In this document: piece after piece, positions 26,262-37,707 of the stretch
Position numbering within the stretch: the stretch's first letter is position 1
How the letters are laid out: every line of letters begins with the position of its first letter
NCBI GenBank assembly: GCA_032871835.1
Contig: CM065299.1
Span: 1,893,001-1,957,000, forward strand
Direction of reading: 5' to 3'
Origin: Dipteronia dyeriana
Taxonomy: Eukaryota > Streptophyta > Magnoliopsida > Sapindales > Sapindaceae
Length of the DNA: 64,000 bases
Notes under the pieces: generated by a model
The model's database searches: none
The model's input: only the letters and a program-made list of their open reading frames with translations
Told to the model about the DNA's origin: nothing
Translations under genes and position numbers: made by a program

Positions 26262-29200
26262 ATGTTTGATTTTCACACAAACACCAATGGTCAAGGTTCT
26301 GATGATGAAAGCAACACTCTTAGTGATGGCTTGCTTAACACAACCACCAGCATGGCCTCCTCTTCTGAAAGATATGGCCGTCTCTGGCGTCGAAGCATAA
26401 CTGTTGGTATTTTGATCACTGTCAAGAAAACCTCCAATGTTCCTGGAGAAGATCCATTGCAGTCACCAACATCATCATCACCCCTTCTTAACCATGACAC
26501 TCAGCCAAATTCTTCGCAGCAAGAGACCTCAGACGCCAACAACCCAGTTCAAGAGAATGGTCTCTTCAACTTTGTCTCAAAAGCCTACAGCAGTTTCTCC
26601 TCTAGCAAATCTTTCAAGGATCAAGAAACTTCAGCCCCAAGTTATGATCCTGTGCCTTCATTCCCTGTTGATGAAGGACTTGTTAGCGACTTGTCCATTC
26701 GTTCCCAACATGTCATTGACATCCCATCTGTTAACGAGAGTGAAGAGCAGCAACTTCGAAACACTGTTGTCCAAATTGTAGAAGAGAGAGATCTGAACTC
26801 ACTAAAGAACTTTGGTGGTGTTGAAAGAGCTGCATCAATCTTCAATTCTCATTTGGATAGAGGGATTGAATGCATTCAAGACCCACAAGTATGGGATACA
26901 GACAACCCGGTTCATGCAAAAGGGTTTTTCTACTTCTTCTTGAAGGCAGGCAACAATTACACTATTTTTCTCCTGTTAGTATCAGCTGGGTTTTCCTTTA
27001 GCACTGAGATCTTGAAGAATGGACCCAAATATGGGTGGCAGGATGGAGCTGTCATACTTGCTGCTGTTTCTATGATTGTCACTTTCTCATCAGTGGCTGA
27101 TTTTCGCCGTGAAAGAAAGCTAAAGAAGCTCTGGAAGGAGAAAAACACATTGGAGGTGAAAGTTGTAAGAAGTGGACAGCAGATCACCATATCCAATCTT
27201 GTACCAGGCGATATAGTGCGCTTGGAAAAGGGGGATCGAGTTCCAGCTGATGGCTTGGTTGTGAGTGGTGATCATTTAGTGTTGGATGGTGTTCTGAACT
27301 CCAGAATTGATCGTGAACAGAATCCGTTCATCCATTCTGGCTCAAAGGTAAGGGAGGGGGAAGGCAACATGCTTGTAACATCTGTGGGTGCCAATACAAC
27401 ATTAGGTAAGTTGCTGAGCTTGAGGATCCGGGATCCTACTAAGAAGACGTTGCTTGAAGCTCAGATAGAAAAGCCAAATGCTTATATAGAGAATCTTTCC
27501 CTTGTTGTCTCTATTCTCATTGCTCTTGTGGCATTTATACGCTTATTGTTTGGTAAATATCACGGAGATGATGATGGGTTTCCTGAATTAAAGGGAAATG
27601 TTTCAGTGAACGTGTTGATGAAGATCTTTGAGGGAATTTTGTTTAAACCTCGAGGAAAGATTAGCATTTTGGCGAGTGCTCTCACTGTGGTAGTAATTTC
27701 TATACAGCATGGAATGCCTTGTGTGATTACAGTTTCCCTTTCCTACTGGAGCGATGAGGTGAAAAATCAGGCAGAACCACAGAATGTATCAGCTTGTGCC
27801 ACAATGGGTATTGTTACAGTTATGTGCATTGATGTAACTGGGGGGCTGGTTTGTAATGATTTGGAGGTTAACAAGTTTTGGATTGGTGAAAAAGATTTGA
27901 ACAATGATGTGGACTCTGAAATTGATCAAGCACTTATTGAAGCTCTAGAGCGAGGCATTCGTGCACCACTTCTTGTGCCGGCAATCTCTGCTAGCACAAC
28001 CAATGGTTCACTTATTTCTTGGGCAAATTCAAGATGGGGTATGAATGTGGAGTTGCTGGATCAAAATCTCTATGTTCTTGGATATAGCAAATTGAGCTCT
28101 AATGATAACTGTTGTGGTATTTTGATGAAGCAAAGGGGAGATGAAGAGAAAAGCATGCATATGCACTGGAGTGGAGCTGCATCAACAATACTGGACATGT
28201 GCTCACACTACTATGACAGTAACGGGAGAAGTCGTGCAATCAAGGATATCAAAAGCAGGTTTGAGCTATTGATTGAGGATATGGAGGGTAGTGGACTTAG
28301 TCCCATTGCATTTGCTTGTAGGCAAACAGAGGTTCAAGAAATTCAAGAAGATGGGTTGCACTTATTGGCATTAGCAGGTATAAAATACCAATGTCCGGAA
28401 GAGATTAAATCAGTTGTAGAAGCTTTTAGATGTGCTGGTGTAAGAATTAAATTGGTATCAGAGGATAAACTCTCAGCAGTAAGAGCCATAGCATGTGAGC
28501 TTGGAATATCCGAGTCAAATGATCTGACACTTGAAGGTGAACAAATCCGGGATCTAAGTATCACTGAAAGAATGCAAAAAGTGGATCAGGTTACTCTGAT
28601 GGGAAGTTGCCTAGCAGAGGACAAACTTCTGCTGGTTCAGTCCATGCAACAAAAGGATCATATAGTTGCATTTGTTGGAGGGTCATCAAGCACAGACAGT
28701 CCAGCTTTAAAAGAAGCCGATGTAGGGATCACTGTGGCTCCTTGGTGCACCGAAATGGCTAGAGATAGCTCTGACATTGTTATTTGGGCTCACGGTTCAT
28801 TATCTACTATTCTAAAAAATGGTAGATATGTTTACCACAACATTCAGAAGTTTTCTCAACTTCAGCTGACTGTTTGTATTTCTGGCTTACTGATAACCTT
28901 GATCACGACAATGATTTTGGAAGAGTCCCCAATAACAACACTTCAATTTTTTTGGGTGAATGGGATTACTTGCATTCTTGGGGGCCTAATGATGGTAATG
29001 GAGTTACAAGTTGAGGAACTGATTGTCAATCCACCAGCTGAGAGGACCAGCTCACTCCTAACCAAAGCCATGTGTAAAAGCGTAGCACTTCATGTTCTAT
29101 GTCAGGCTTCTGTACTGCTGATCTTCCAGTTCAAGGGACAAGTCATACCGGGCATGAACCAAGATGTTCGAAAAGCGATGATCTTCAGTAGTTTCACCCT

Positions 29201-29576
29201 ATCTCAGGTTGTCAATCTCTTCTATGCCATGAACCTGGTGAAGAAGGAGGTATTACTATCTGTCCTCAGACACATTTGGTTTTTATCGGCTTTTGTTACT
29301 GTCATGGTTGTGCAAGTCCTGGTGGCTGAATATCTGAAAAGTCTAGCTGGTTGTGTGAGGTTGAATTGGATACAATGGATTGTCTGTTTCCTTTTGGCTG
29401 CACTTCCATGTAGTATCCATATTGCTGTGGAATTCATCTCCCATTCCCTCATAAACAGGACCTGGTCTGATGGTCTGCAGACTGTGTTATCAAGTAGGCG
29501 GCGGCCTCACCATCGACCATACCTTCTATGTATAGGGATTCCCTTTTCTATGTTCCTTTTATTCTTCTCATACTAA
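26262..29576 (+). CDS. P2B Ca2+-ATPase-like pseudoenzyme, copy A (ACA12/13-like, catalytic motifs lost)
   Basis: An intronless 1104-aa ORF; the start MFDFHTNT aligns with the starts of copies B and C. It keeps the architecture of an autoinhibited plasma-membrane Ca2+-ATPase: a Ser-rich N-tail, the pre-M1 element SLKNFGGVERAASIF (~181-195), M1-M2 (~230-280), the A-domain motif KGDRVPADG (323-331), M3-M4 (~409-495), a large P/N loop, and M5-M10 (~868-1060). Signature residues are changed. TGES is replaced by the NSRID region (346-350). The M4 motif PEGLP is QHGMP (482-486). DKTGT is DVTGG (Asp524 kept; Lys and second Thr lost). KGA is SGA (637-639). TGDN is VSED (732-735). GDGxND is degraded to GGSSSTD (806-812). 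The M6 Asp after WVN is Cys904. ATP-driven Ca2+ transport is therefore unlikely; a scaffold or regulatory role is possible. An extra hydrophobic C-terminal segment lies at ~1088-1104. Confidence 0.88.
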   Translation: MFDFHTNTNGQGSDDESNTLSDGLLNTTTSMASSSERYGRLWRRSITVGILITVKKTSNVPGEDPLQSPTSSSPLLNHDTQPNSSQQETSDANNPVQENGLFNFVSKAYSSFSSSKSFKDQETSAPSYDPVPSFPVDEGLVSDLSIRSQHVIDIPSVNESEEQQLRNTVVQIVEERDLNSLKNFGGVERAASIFNSHLDRGIECIQDPQVWDTDNPVHAKGFFYFFLKAGNNYTIFLLLVSAGFSFSTEILKNGPKYGWQDGAVILAAVSMIVTFSSVADFRRERKLKKLWKEKNTLEVKVVRSGQQITISNLVPGDIVRLEKGDRVPADGLVVSGDHLVLDGVLNSRIDREQNPFIHSGSKVREGEGNMLVTSVGANTTLGKLLSLRIRDPTKKTLLEAQIEKPNAYIENLSLVVSILIALVAFIRLLFGKYHGDDDGFPELKGNVSVNVLMKIFEGILFKPRGKISILASALTVVVISIQHGMPCVITVSLSYWSDEVKNQAEPQNVSACATMGIVTVMCIDVTGGLVCNDLEVNKFWIGEKDLNNDVDSEIDQALIEALERGIRAPLLVPAISASTTNGSLISWANSRWGMNVELLDQNLYVLGYSKLSSNDNCCGILMKQRGDEEKSMHMHWSGAASTILDMCSHYYDSNGRSRAIKDIKSRFELLIEDMEGSGLSPIAFACRQTEVQEIQEDGLHLLALAGIKYQCPEEIKSVVEAFRCAGVRIKLVSEDKLSAVRAIACELGISESNDLTLEGEQIRDLSITERMQKVDQVTLMGSCLAEDKLLLVQSMQQKDHIVAFVGGSSSTDSPALKEADVGITVAPWCTEMARDSSDIVIWAHGSLSTILKNGRYVYHNIQKFSQLQLTVCISGLLITLITTMILEESPITTLQFFWVNGITCILGGLMMVMELQVEELIVNPPAERTSSLLTKAMCKSVALHVLCQASVLLIFQFKGQVIPGMNQDVRKAMIFSSFTLSQVVNLFYAMNLVKKEVLLSVLRHIWFLSAFVTVMVVQVLVAEYLKSLAGCVRLNWIQWIVCFLLAALPCSIHIAVEFISHSLINRTWSDGLQTVLSSRRRPHHRPYLLCIGIPFSMFLLFFSY

Positions 29577-31389
29577 ACCCTGGTGTCGCCTGAATTTTCA
29601 CCATGTTTTAGCTGATTAGATGTGTGGACATAGACATAGATAGTCCTGTGAATAAACCAGCTCTTCTCTAGGCCTAAAACTTGGGTGCATCGGATGCACC
29701 CAGGAATCTCTCCTTCTCTAGAGGTTGGCTGATTAGACCTGTCCACATATAGTCATGTAAATAACCCAGCATCATCTTGTTCACTTTGTTTATAGTCCCA
29801 CTTCACTAATAATGTTTTTCTTTTTCCAATGATGCTGCCATGCTTTCCCTTATTGTCAATTGTTCCACACTGTAAAATTATAATGTACTAAATCTGTTCC
29901 AATGTTGGCAACCAAACAAGTTATTGTTTTTCATTTTCATTTCATTTTCTTGTTGGTTAGTTTTTTCCTTACGAATTTAAAGTAAATCAAATCTTCCCGA
30001 AACCAAAAGTGTGTGACATTGAATTTAATAATAAAAAACGATATCTTATCAACTAAACATAGATACCCAACAATCTATACAGTTGTTAAATGCTTCATAT
30101 TATGTTAATTTATAAGACATAGTACTACCGATTTCAATTTTCAAGTTGGATTTGGATCCTCACCTTACCACATATTTTATCTAACCTCATATAATCTCGT
30201 GATAAATAAATATTGTAATAAATATATGGTTATGATGAGATTGATTTTTATAACTATTTTATTAACAACCAATCATATACTTTAAAAATGTTAAAAAAGA
30301 GCTAAGGTAAGGAGATGTTTAAAGTAATATCGGTACTTGAGTTGTAGAAGTCAAAAATAATTATTAGGTCTTAATCATAAATCATTAGACCTTATGGCTA
30401 TTTTTTTTTCCTGGTTTCACTCAAATGTTAAGTGGTTTTCATTTTATTATTGTACGCATCATTTTAAGTATTTTTATTTTAATAATAATATTATTATTTA
30501 AAATAAATAAAAATAAATAAAATGAAAAACTAGCGAGACGAGAAGCCTCCTTCTTTGCCAGTTTCTCAAGGGTAAGCCTCTACTCCGGGAGCAACGACGG
30601 AGGCTATCAGGCCACCGTTGTCGATTTTGGAGGAATCCATTAAAACAAATAGACCTCACATTAATTGAGAGGAGGCCACGTCAAACGCTCCCTCCTTGGC
30701 TTACAATTCACGGAGGAAGAGGTGGCACCTTCTCCTTCCATGATATTCAATTTTAGGGTTAGGGTTTGATGGAATTGGGGATTTATTTTTTGTCAATTAG
30801 GAGTATTTGGTAATAAATTAATGGGATAGTTACAAATACACCCCTGAAGTTTGGTATAATTATATATATATGGTAGCTTTGGACATATTAACAAAAACAT
30901 TCCCCGACCTTTGTGAAATATTGCATTACTCTCCCTCAATAGGAACACTACTATTTTTTTTTTCTCCTTTTTCAACAATATTAAATGTGTTTGAACTTAG
31001 ATTCTCAAGAATTTATCTAAGATTTCTAATCGAAATATTAATGAATATCATATTGTGTATTTGTTATTCACTTGCTCTTTTGTGCATTGTTTGGTCTTGA
31101 TTTTTGGATAATTATTGATTTGTTTGCTGCATTTAAACCAATTGATTAGGAAAAAAAAGAAGAAGAAGTGTTTGATCGCTTACTATGGAACAAATTGTTT
31201 GCATACAATTTTGAATTTTGACAAAGGAAAAGACTAAATTTTATTAAGAACTAGAGAGAGCCCGTCTAGCCAAGGAATGCATCAGAACAGCAGTGCAACC
31301 TTCCTCATGACATTGAGTGAAGATGGAGCTGGTGCAATGACAGGACTACTATGTCTATGGCCATGTCAACACATCTGAAAAGGGAATTC
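29577..31389. other. Intergenic DNA between copies A and B
   Basis: No gene is supported. An imperfect direct duplication containing GGCTGATTAGA(T/C) and ATAGTC(C/A)TGT is seen at about 29610-29660 and 29725-29775, downstream of copy A. A GC-richer patch at about 30530-30760 and the stretch CACCCCTGAAGTTTGGTATA (from about 30839) look like dispersed repeat remnants of unresolved type. Confidence 0.4.
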
Positions 31390-34300
31390 CTAAAACTCTA
31401 AAAGGTATGGTCGAGGTCGCCTCCTTTTGAGCACAATCTGTAAACCATCACAGCGGAAGGGCCAGTTTGAGAGGAATTCCACAGTAAAATGGATACCACA
31501 TGGAGGTGCAGCTAAAAGGAAACGGACACTCCATTGTATCCAATTCAATCTCACACAATCAGCTAGACGTTTCAGATTTTCATCCACCAGGACTTGCATA
31601 ACCATGACAGTCACCAAAGGCTATAGAAACCAAACGCTTCTGAGGAGTTTGGTTTCTGAGGACAGATAGGAATACCTCCTTCTTCGCCAGGTTCATGGCA
31701 TAAAACAAATTGAAAACCTGAGATAGGGTGAAACTACTGAAGATCATCGCTTTTCGAACATCTTGGTTCATGCCCGGTATGACTTGGCCTTGAACTGGAA
31801 GATCAGCAGTACAGAAGCCTGACATAGAACCTGAAGTGCTATGTTTTTCCACATGGCTTTGGTTAGGAGAGGCTTGGTCCGATTAGCTGGTGGAATAGTG
31901 ATTAATTCCTGAACTTGTAACTCCATCACCATCATTAGGCCACCAAGAATGCTTGTAACCGAGTTCCACCCAAATCAGTTGAAGTGCTGTTATTGGAGAT
32001 TCTTTCAAACTCATAGTCATGATAAAAATTATCAGTAAACCAGAAATGCAAATGGTCAACTGAAGTTGAGAAAACTTCTTAATATTGTGGTAATCACATC
32101 TACCAAACTCCAGACTAGCAGATAGCGAACCTTTCGCCTTAATAATAATATCAGAGCTCTCGCTGGCCATAGTGCGCAAAATATCCTCAGTGATCCCGAT
32201 ATCAACTGTTTTTAAAGCCGGAGTGTTGCTGATTAATGACCCTCCAAAGAATGCAACTACATCACCCTTCTGTTGCATAGACCGAACCAAACGCCGCTTG
32301 TCCTCAGTAAGGAAACTTCCCATCACTGTCATCTGAGTCATTTTTTCCATCCTCTCAGGAGATTCAAGATACTGGATTTGTTCCAGTTCGAGTGCCAGTT
32401 CATCTGAATCAGACCTTATGATGCCAAGTTCACATGCTATAGCTTTTGGTGCTGAGGGTTCTTCCTCTGATACCAACTTAATGCGTACGCCTGCATTTAT
32501 AAAAGCTTCTACAACCGTTTTAATCTCTTCCGGACATGTGTATTTCATTCCAACTAAAGCCAACAAGTACAACCCATCTTGAATTTCTTGAACATCTGTT
32601 TGCCTACAAGCAAATGCCATGGATCTAAGACCACTACCTGCCATATCCTTAATATAGTTCTCAAATTTGTTTCTCATACCCCATCATGGATTGCAAGACT
32701 TGTCCCATTACTTTCATAGTGGTGTGAACACATGTTCAATAATGTTGATGCAGCTCCACTCCAGTACATATGCAAAATCTCTTCATCATCTCCATTATTC
32801 TTTGTCAAAATCTCACAACATCTTTTGTCGGAGTTCAATGTTCTGTTAATTAGAATGGGAAGATATTGGTCCACAAACTCCCTGTCCATACCCTATCTTG
32901 AATTTGCCCGAGAAATGAGTGAATCATTTGTTGGGATAGCAGAAATTGCAGGTGCAAGATGTGATGCACTAATGCTTTGCATGACTTCCTCCAGAGCTTT
33001 AGTTACTGCTGGGTCAATTTCAGAGTCTGTATCATCATTCAGATCCTTTCCACCGATATAAAAATGGTTAACCTCCAAACCATTACACAACAGCCCCCCA
33101 GTTGCATCAATGCATATAACTGAAGCTATACCCAATGTTGCACAAGCAGATAAATTCTGAGGGTCTGCCTGATTTATAACCATCTTAGAGTTCCAGCAAG
33201 AAAGAGAAATTGTAATCACAAAAGACATTTCATGCTGTGTAGGTATGACTACCACAGTAAGAGCACTTGCGAAAATGCTAACCTTTCCTTGAGGCTTCAA
33301 CAAAATTTTCTGAAAGATCTTCATCAACATGTCCACTGAAACCTTCCCCTTTAATTCAGGAAGTTCGTTAACATCTCCATTGTCTCCTGCATATCAAGGT
33401 GTAAATGCTACAAAAGCAATGAATAACGAGACAGAAAGGCCAAGAGTCTATATATAAATGCTTATCTTTTCAATCTGAGCTTCTAGCAATGTCTTCTCAT
33501 TAGGATCCTGAATCACTGAGCTCAGCAACTTGGCTAATTCGGTCTGGTCACCCACAGATGTTGCAAGCATCCTACCACGCCCCTCCTTTATCTTTGAGCC
33601 AAAAGATAGAAATGGGTTCCTGTCACAATCTAATTTGGAGTTCAATACACCATCCAATTCTAATCCATCACCCCTCACAACCAAGCCATCAGCTGGAACC
33701 AAGTCTCCCTTTTTAAGACACTATATCACCTGCTACGAGGTTGGATATGGTGGTGATGACTTGCTTCTCTCTTCTTACAACTGTCACCTTCAACTTGTTT
33801 CTCTCCTTCTCCAGCTTCCTTGCTCATCGAAAGAGAGCCACCGACGGGAAAGTGATGAGCATACAAACTGCAGCAATTATGGCAAGTCCATCATGTCATC
33901 CATATTTGGTTCCTTCTTCCATGATCTCAGTGCCAAAGGACAAACCAGCTGATACTACCATGAGAAAAATTGTGTGACTGTTGCCTGCCTTCAACAACAA
34001 GAAGACAAAATATTTTGTATGAATTGGGTTGCTGTCTCTGTAACTGTTCCGTACCTCTGCCTCTTGAATGTTACTTCTAATTCCACTGTCCAAATCTGAA
34101 TAAAAAATTGGAGCAACTTTTCAACACCACCAAAGTTTTTCAATGAAACCAGGTCTCTCTCTTTTACAATCTGAACAACTGTGTTTAGAAAGCTGTTGTA
34201 CATTCTGAGATGGGAAATCAATGATGACATGCTGGGACTGTGTGGACAAGCTGCTACCAAGACCTTGGTTGACAGGGGACTCGGCTGTCACAATATCGTT

Positions 34301-34669
34301 ACTTGTGGAGGAAGTTTCTTCATCTCTGGAAGATTTGCTAGAGAAGTTGTTGTAGGCTCTTGAGACAGAGTTGAGCAAACCATCCTCAAGGTCTGAGGCT
34401 TCTTGCTTTGAAGAATTGGCCTGGGTCTCATTGTTAATAAGGGGTGATGTTGATGACTCCAAATGATCTTCGCAATAATAATAACTGGTTTTCTTGATAG
34501 ACAAACATATAAACCGGCAAGCAGTTATGCCTCGATGCCATCGCTGGCCAGGATTGTCAGATAAGATGGCAGTGGCGGTGGTTGCCGTGGTGAGCAAGCT
34601 AGCATCAAGAGTGCCGCCAAGGCGCCAAAAGTATCAAAACCTTTATCATTGGTGTTGAAATGAATCATG
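31390..34669 (-). pseudogene. Pseudo-ATPase copy B, decayed
   Basis: The minus strand from ATG at 34669 (MIHFNTNDKGF) follows copies A and C through the whole length. The frame is broken repeatedly: frameshifts near 34190 and 34110, TGG-to-TGA at 33896 within the M1-M2 region, a stop near 33448 after M3 begins, a stop at 32893 in the N domain (at RANSRWGM in the relatives), a frameshift near 32675, and another near 31960 in M6. The C-terminus ends early at 31390. The family's altered motifs are still readable: DATGG with the Asp codon at 33106-33108, QHEMS at the PEGLP position, NSKLD in place of TGES, and VSEE for TGDN. It lies in opposite orientation to copies A and C and is clearly non-coding now. 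Confidence 0.92.
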
Positions 34670-34815
34670 TTAATTAACTAGTGGGTATATTTCTTTTTGT
34701 TTTTTGAAATAAACACAAAAGTTATTTATAACTTTTAATTTGGATGTGGTATATACATACATATATATAGACAAAATTGCTTAGAAACTATTCAATAACA
34801 ACTTGATGCAGGAAT

Positions 34816-35125
34816 TGTAACACCCAAAAATCAAAAAGTAATTAAACAATTTGATATGGAATGCTAAAACTTAAACCATCAGTTATTTCATCCAAAAGAA
34901 ACTAATAATCGTCGAATAACTTCAAATAAATCATTCTAAAATGTAAATATATCTCCAAATAATTCAAATGATAAGGTTCAAAACACTCTGTTGGAAATTA
35001 AAACAATACAGAGCACTTAAACTAAAATTCCAAGTAACAAAAGAAAGGAAAACATTACATATAATCTCAATAACTTCCAACACCTAAAAGTCTATCGCCA
35101 TAGCGTTCAACTTCTAAGTTACATA
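34816..35125 (-). repeat. Ty3-type LTR, 3' (U5) part, interrupted by the Harbinger element
   Basis: The + strand starts TGTAACACCC at 34816, so the LTR ends in ..GTGTTACA on the minus strand. It matches the reverse complement of 62174-62563 closely, apart from an extra ~55-bp block around 34990-35050. Homology breaks at 35126 and resumes at 39245, exactly where the Harbinger element lies. No primer-binding site follows on the minus strand at 34815, which fits a solo LTR or the 3' LTR of an element. Confidence 0.75.
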
Positions 35126-35480
35126 GGGCATCTCCAACCCGAATATAGTCTTTGGTGCAAAATTTGCACTAAAATAGTGCAACTGTTATACTATTTTTCT
35201 ATTCCATCTCCAACCCACTGCACCAAACTTTACATTAAAGAGAATATTCCCCATAATATTCCCTTTCTTTCCTTTTTTTTAATATTTCTATACAATTAAC
35301 ATTTCACCCCCTAATTAACATAATATTACAATATAATAAGAAAATATGAAATTAATACATAAAAAGAAATTAAATTGATTAGGTTAAATTTTGCATTTAT
35401 TATTGAAATAACTTGAACATTACATTTCAGGAAATATAAAAGAAAAAACATAAAAAATAAAAGTACATATTGATCATCAT

Positions 35481-36832
35481 CTAATTATCTGAATTAGTAT
35501 AATCATCCCACAAATGATCTATTAACGCATTTCGGAGTGCAATGTGAACGTCTTTATCCCTGATTCCGCTATGTCGAGCTAGGAATTGTTGAAATCGGGT
35601 ATTTTCATCTAACACCATCTCAACTTCTGGAGTTGGTGTTTCCATATGATCCTTAATTGATACAGTTACATCACGCTCATCCGCGATTATCATGTTGTGC
35701 ATAATAATGCACGTAGTCATTATATCATGTAAAATATGTTTATACCAAAAAAGCGCCGGTCCTGCCACAATTGCAAATCGTGATTGGAGAACTCCAAATG
35801 CACGTTCCACGTCTTTTCTACAGGCTTCTTGTTTCATTGCAAATAATTTTTTTTTGGACCACGTGGATCGTGAATAGTTTGTACAAGCGTAGACCATTTT
35901 GGGTATATACCATCAGCTAAATAATAACCCATATTATATTCTTTTCCTTGAATGATATAATGAGTTGGAGGAGCAATACCTTGAGTAAGGTTGGAAAAAA
36001 GACGGGATGCTTCCAACACATTAATATCATTATTCGTACCAGGCAAACCAAAATATGCATGCCATATCAACAGATCATAATCAGCAACAGCCTCTAAAAT
36101 AATAGTTGGGGATCCACTACGACCTGCATATTGCCCTACCCAAGCTGTTGGACAATTTTTCCACTTCCAGTGCATACAATCTAGACTACCCAGCATTCCT
36201 GGAAAACCACGATCTTTACCAATACGAAGTAGTCTTGCAACGTCAGTAGCGTTTGGTGATCTAAGATACTCACCTGTAAATTCCTCCACAACAGCACGAC
36301 AAAATCTCTTCAAACTCTCACTTGTTGTGGACTCTCCTATTTTTATATACTCGTCAGTAGCATCTGTTGGACAACCATATGCCAACATCCGAAATACTGC
36401 TGTTATTTTCTGAAGCGCGAATAAACCCAATCTACCCACACTGTCTCTTCGTTGCATAAAATAGTTGTCACGAGCTTTTACTTTTTCAACAATACGAAGG
36501 AATAAAGTCCTACCCATTCGAAAGCGTCGACGAAACATTTGATCGTTGTATCGAGGGTTCTCTGTAAAATAGTCGTAAAACAAATGACGATCAGCACTTT
36601 CCCTGTCTCGACTGATGACTATATGACCAGGAATTGAGCCTCCACGTCGCACTGGGTTATTTTGTTGATTGAGATACTGAGCCATGGCCTGTTGGAATTG
36701 TCCATATTGGGCAATCATTTCTTCTTCTTCTGCATCCATCGCACCAAGAGCTGCTAGAATTGCCTCTTCCTCTTCATCGGAAGATGAAGATGAAGATGAC
36801 AAATTAGATGGACCTCCAATATTGAAATTCAT
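35481..36832 (-). pseudogene. PIF/Harbinger transposase (DDE_Tnp_4, ALP1-like), frameshifted
   Basis: The frame starts at ATG 36832 (MNFNIGGPSN), with an acidic N-terminal stretch after a Ser run. The nuclease region shows the expected acidic residues: Asp in GSLDCMHWKWKNCP, Asp in EAVADYDLLIWHAYFGLPGT, and Glu in KDVERAFGVLQ. The reading frame shifts at a run of nine A (minus strand) around 35846-35854, so the first part ends in GPKKNYLQ while the remainder continues in another frame from FAMKQEACRK to 35481. One base is missing from the homopolymer. Apart from that break the protein is almost complete, so the inactivation may be recent or, less likely, a sequencing error at the homopolymer. 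Confidence 0.9.
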
Positions 36833-36896
36833 GTTTTTCTTTGAGTTTAATTGAATGAGTTTTAGCAGAGTTTGGTGTAGCCTATTTATCTTTATG

Positions 36897-37507
36897 CATG
36901 TGACCGACAATAATTGCAAGCCCACATGAAAACAGTATAAACAGACAAAAAAATATCTAGCAATAATTTCATTCAAGGAATCTTATCTTCGCATTTCCTA
37001 AAATATGAAGATAAGATATCCTATGAAGATAAATGTTAACCATTGGATGGATTGCATTACCATCAAAACCGTAGGATTCAATCTCTACAAAAATATCTTC
37101 TCTTTGTCCATGTGACCGACAATAATTGCAAGCCCACATGGAAAAAGTATAATCGGACAAAAAAATATCTAGCAATAATTTCATTCAAGGAATCTTATCT
37201 TCGCATTTCCCAAAATATGAAGATAAGATATCCTATGAAGATAAATGTTAACCATTGGATGGATTGCATTACCATCAAAACCGTAGGATTCAATCTCTAC
37301 AAAAATATCTTCTCTTTGTCCATGTGACCGACAATAATTGTAAGCTCACATGGAAAAAGTATAATCGGACAAAAAAATATCTAGCAATAATTTCATTCAA
37401 GGAATCTTATCTTCACATTTCCCAAAATATGAAGATAAGATATCTGAGTAGTTAAATGTCAACCATTGGATGGATTTCCTCACCATCTGAACCGTAGGAT
37501 TCAATCT
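36897..37507. repeat. 212-bp tandem repeat between the two Harbinger ORFs (~2.9 copies)
   Basis: The motif TGACCGACAATAATTG starts at 36901, 37113 and 37324, spacings of 212 and 211 bp. Each unit also contains GAAGATAAGATAT and a GGATGGATT..CCGTAGGATTCAATCT block. The last unit is diverged at its right end. The array fills the spacer between the divergent transposase and ORF1, where the promoters should lie. Confidence 0.9.
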
Positions 37508-37707
37508 GAAAAAAATACCTCCAGGTTTCTATAAATATCAAACCACACTAAATTAAACATATCCCACCAAATCTTTTATACATTCAAACTACTTTTCTCT
37601 TCCAAGTCACGTTTCCCTTCAAATATCTTATACCTGCAAAGCACTTTTCTATCCAAATCACTTTTCTATCCAAATCACTTTTCCCTTCAAATCCCTGTTT
37701 CCACAAA

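Noticed and set aside
35481..36832. Transposase as a domesticated host gene (ALP1-like)
   Set aside because: It still sits between terminal inverted repeats with a partner ORF1 and carries a frameshift, so an ordinary decaying transposon is the simpler reading.
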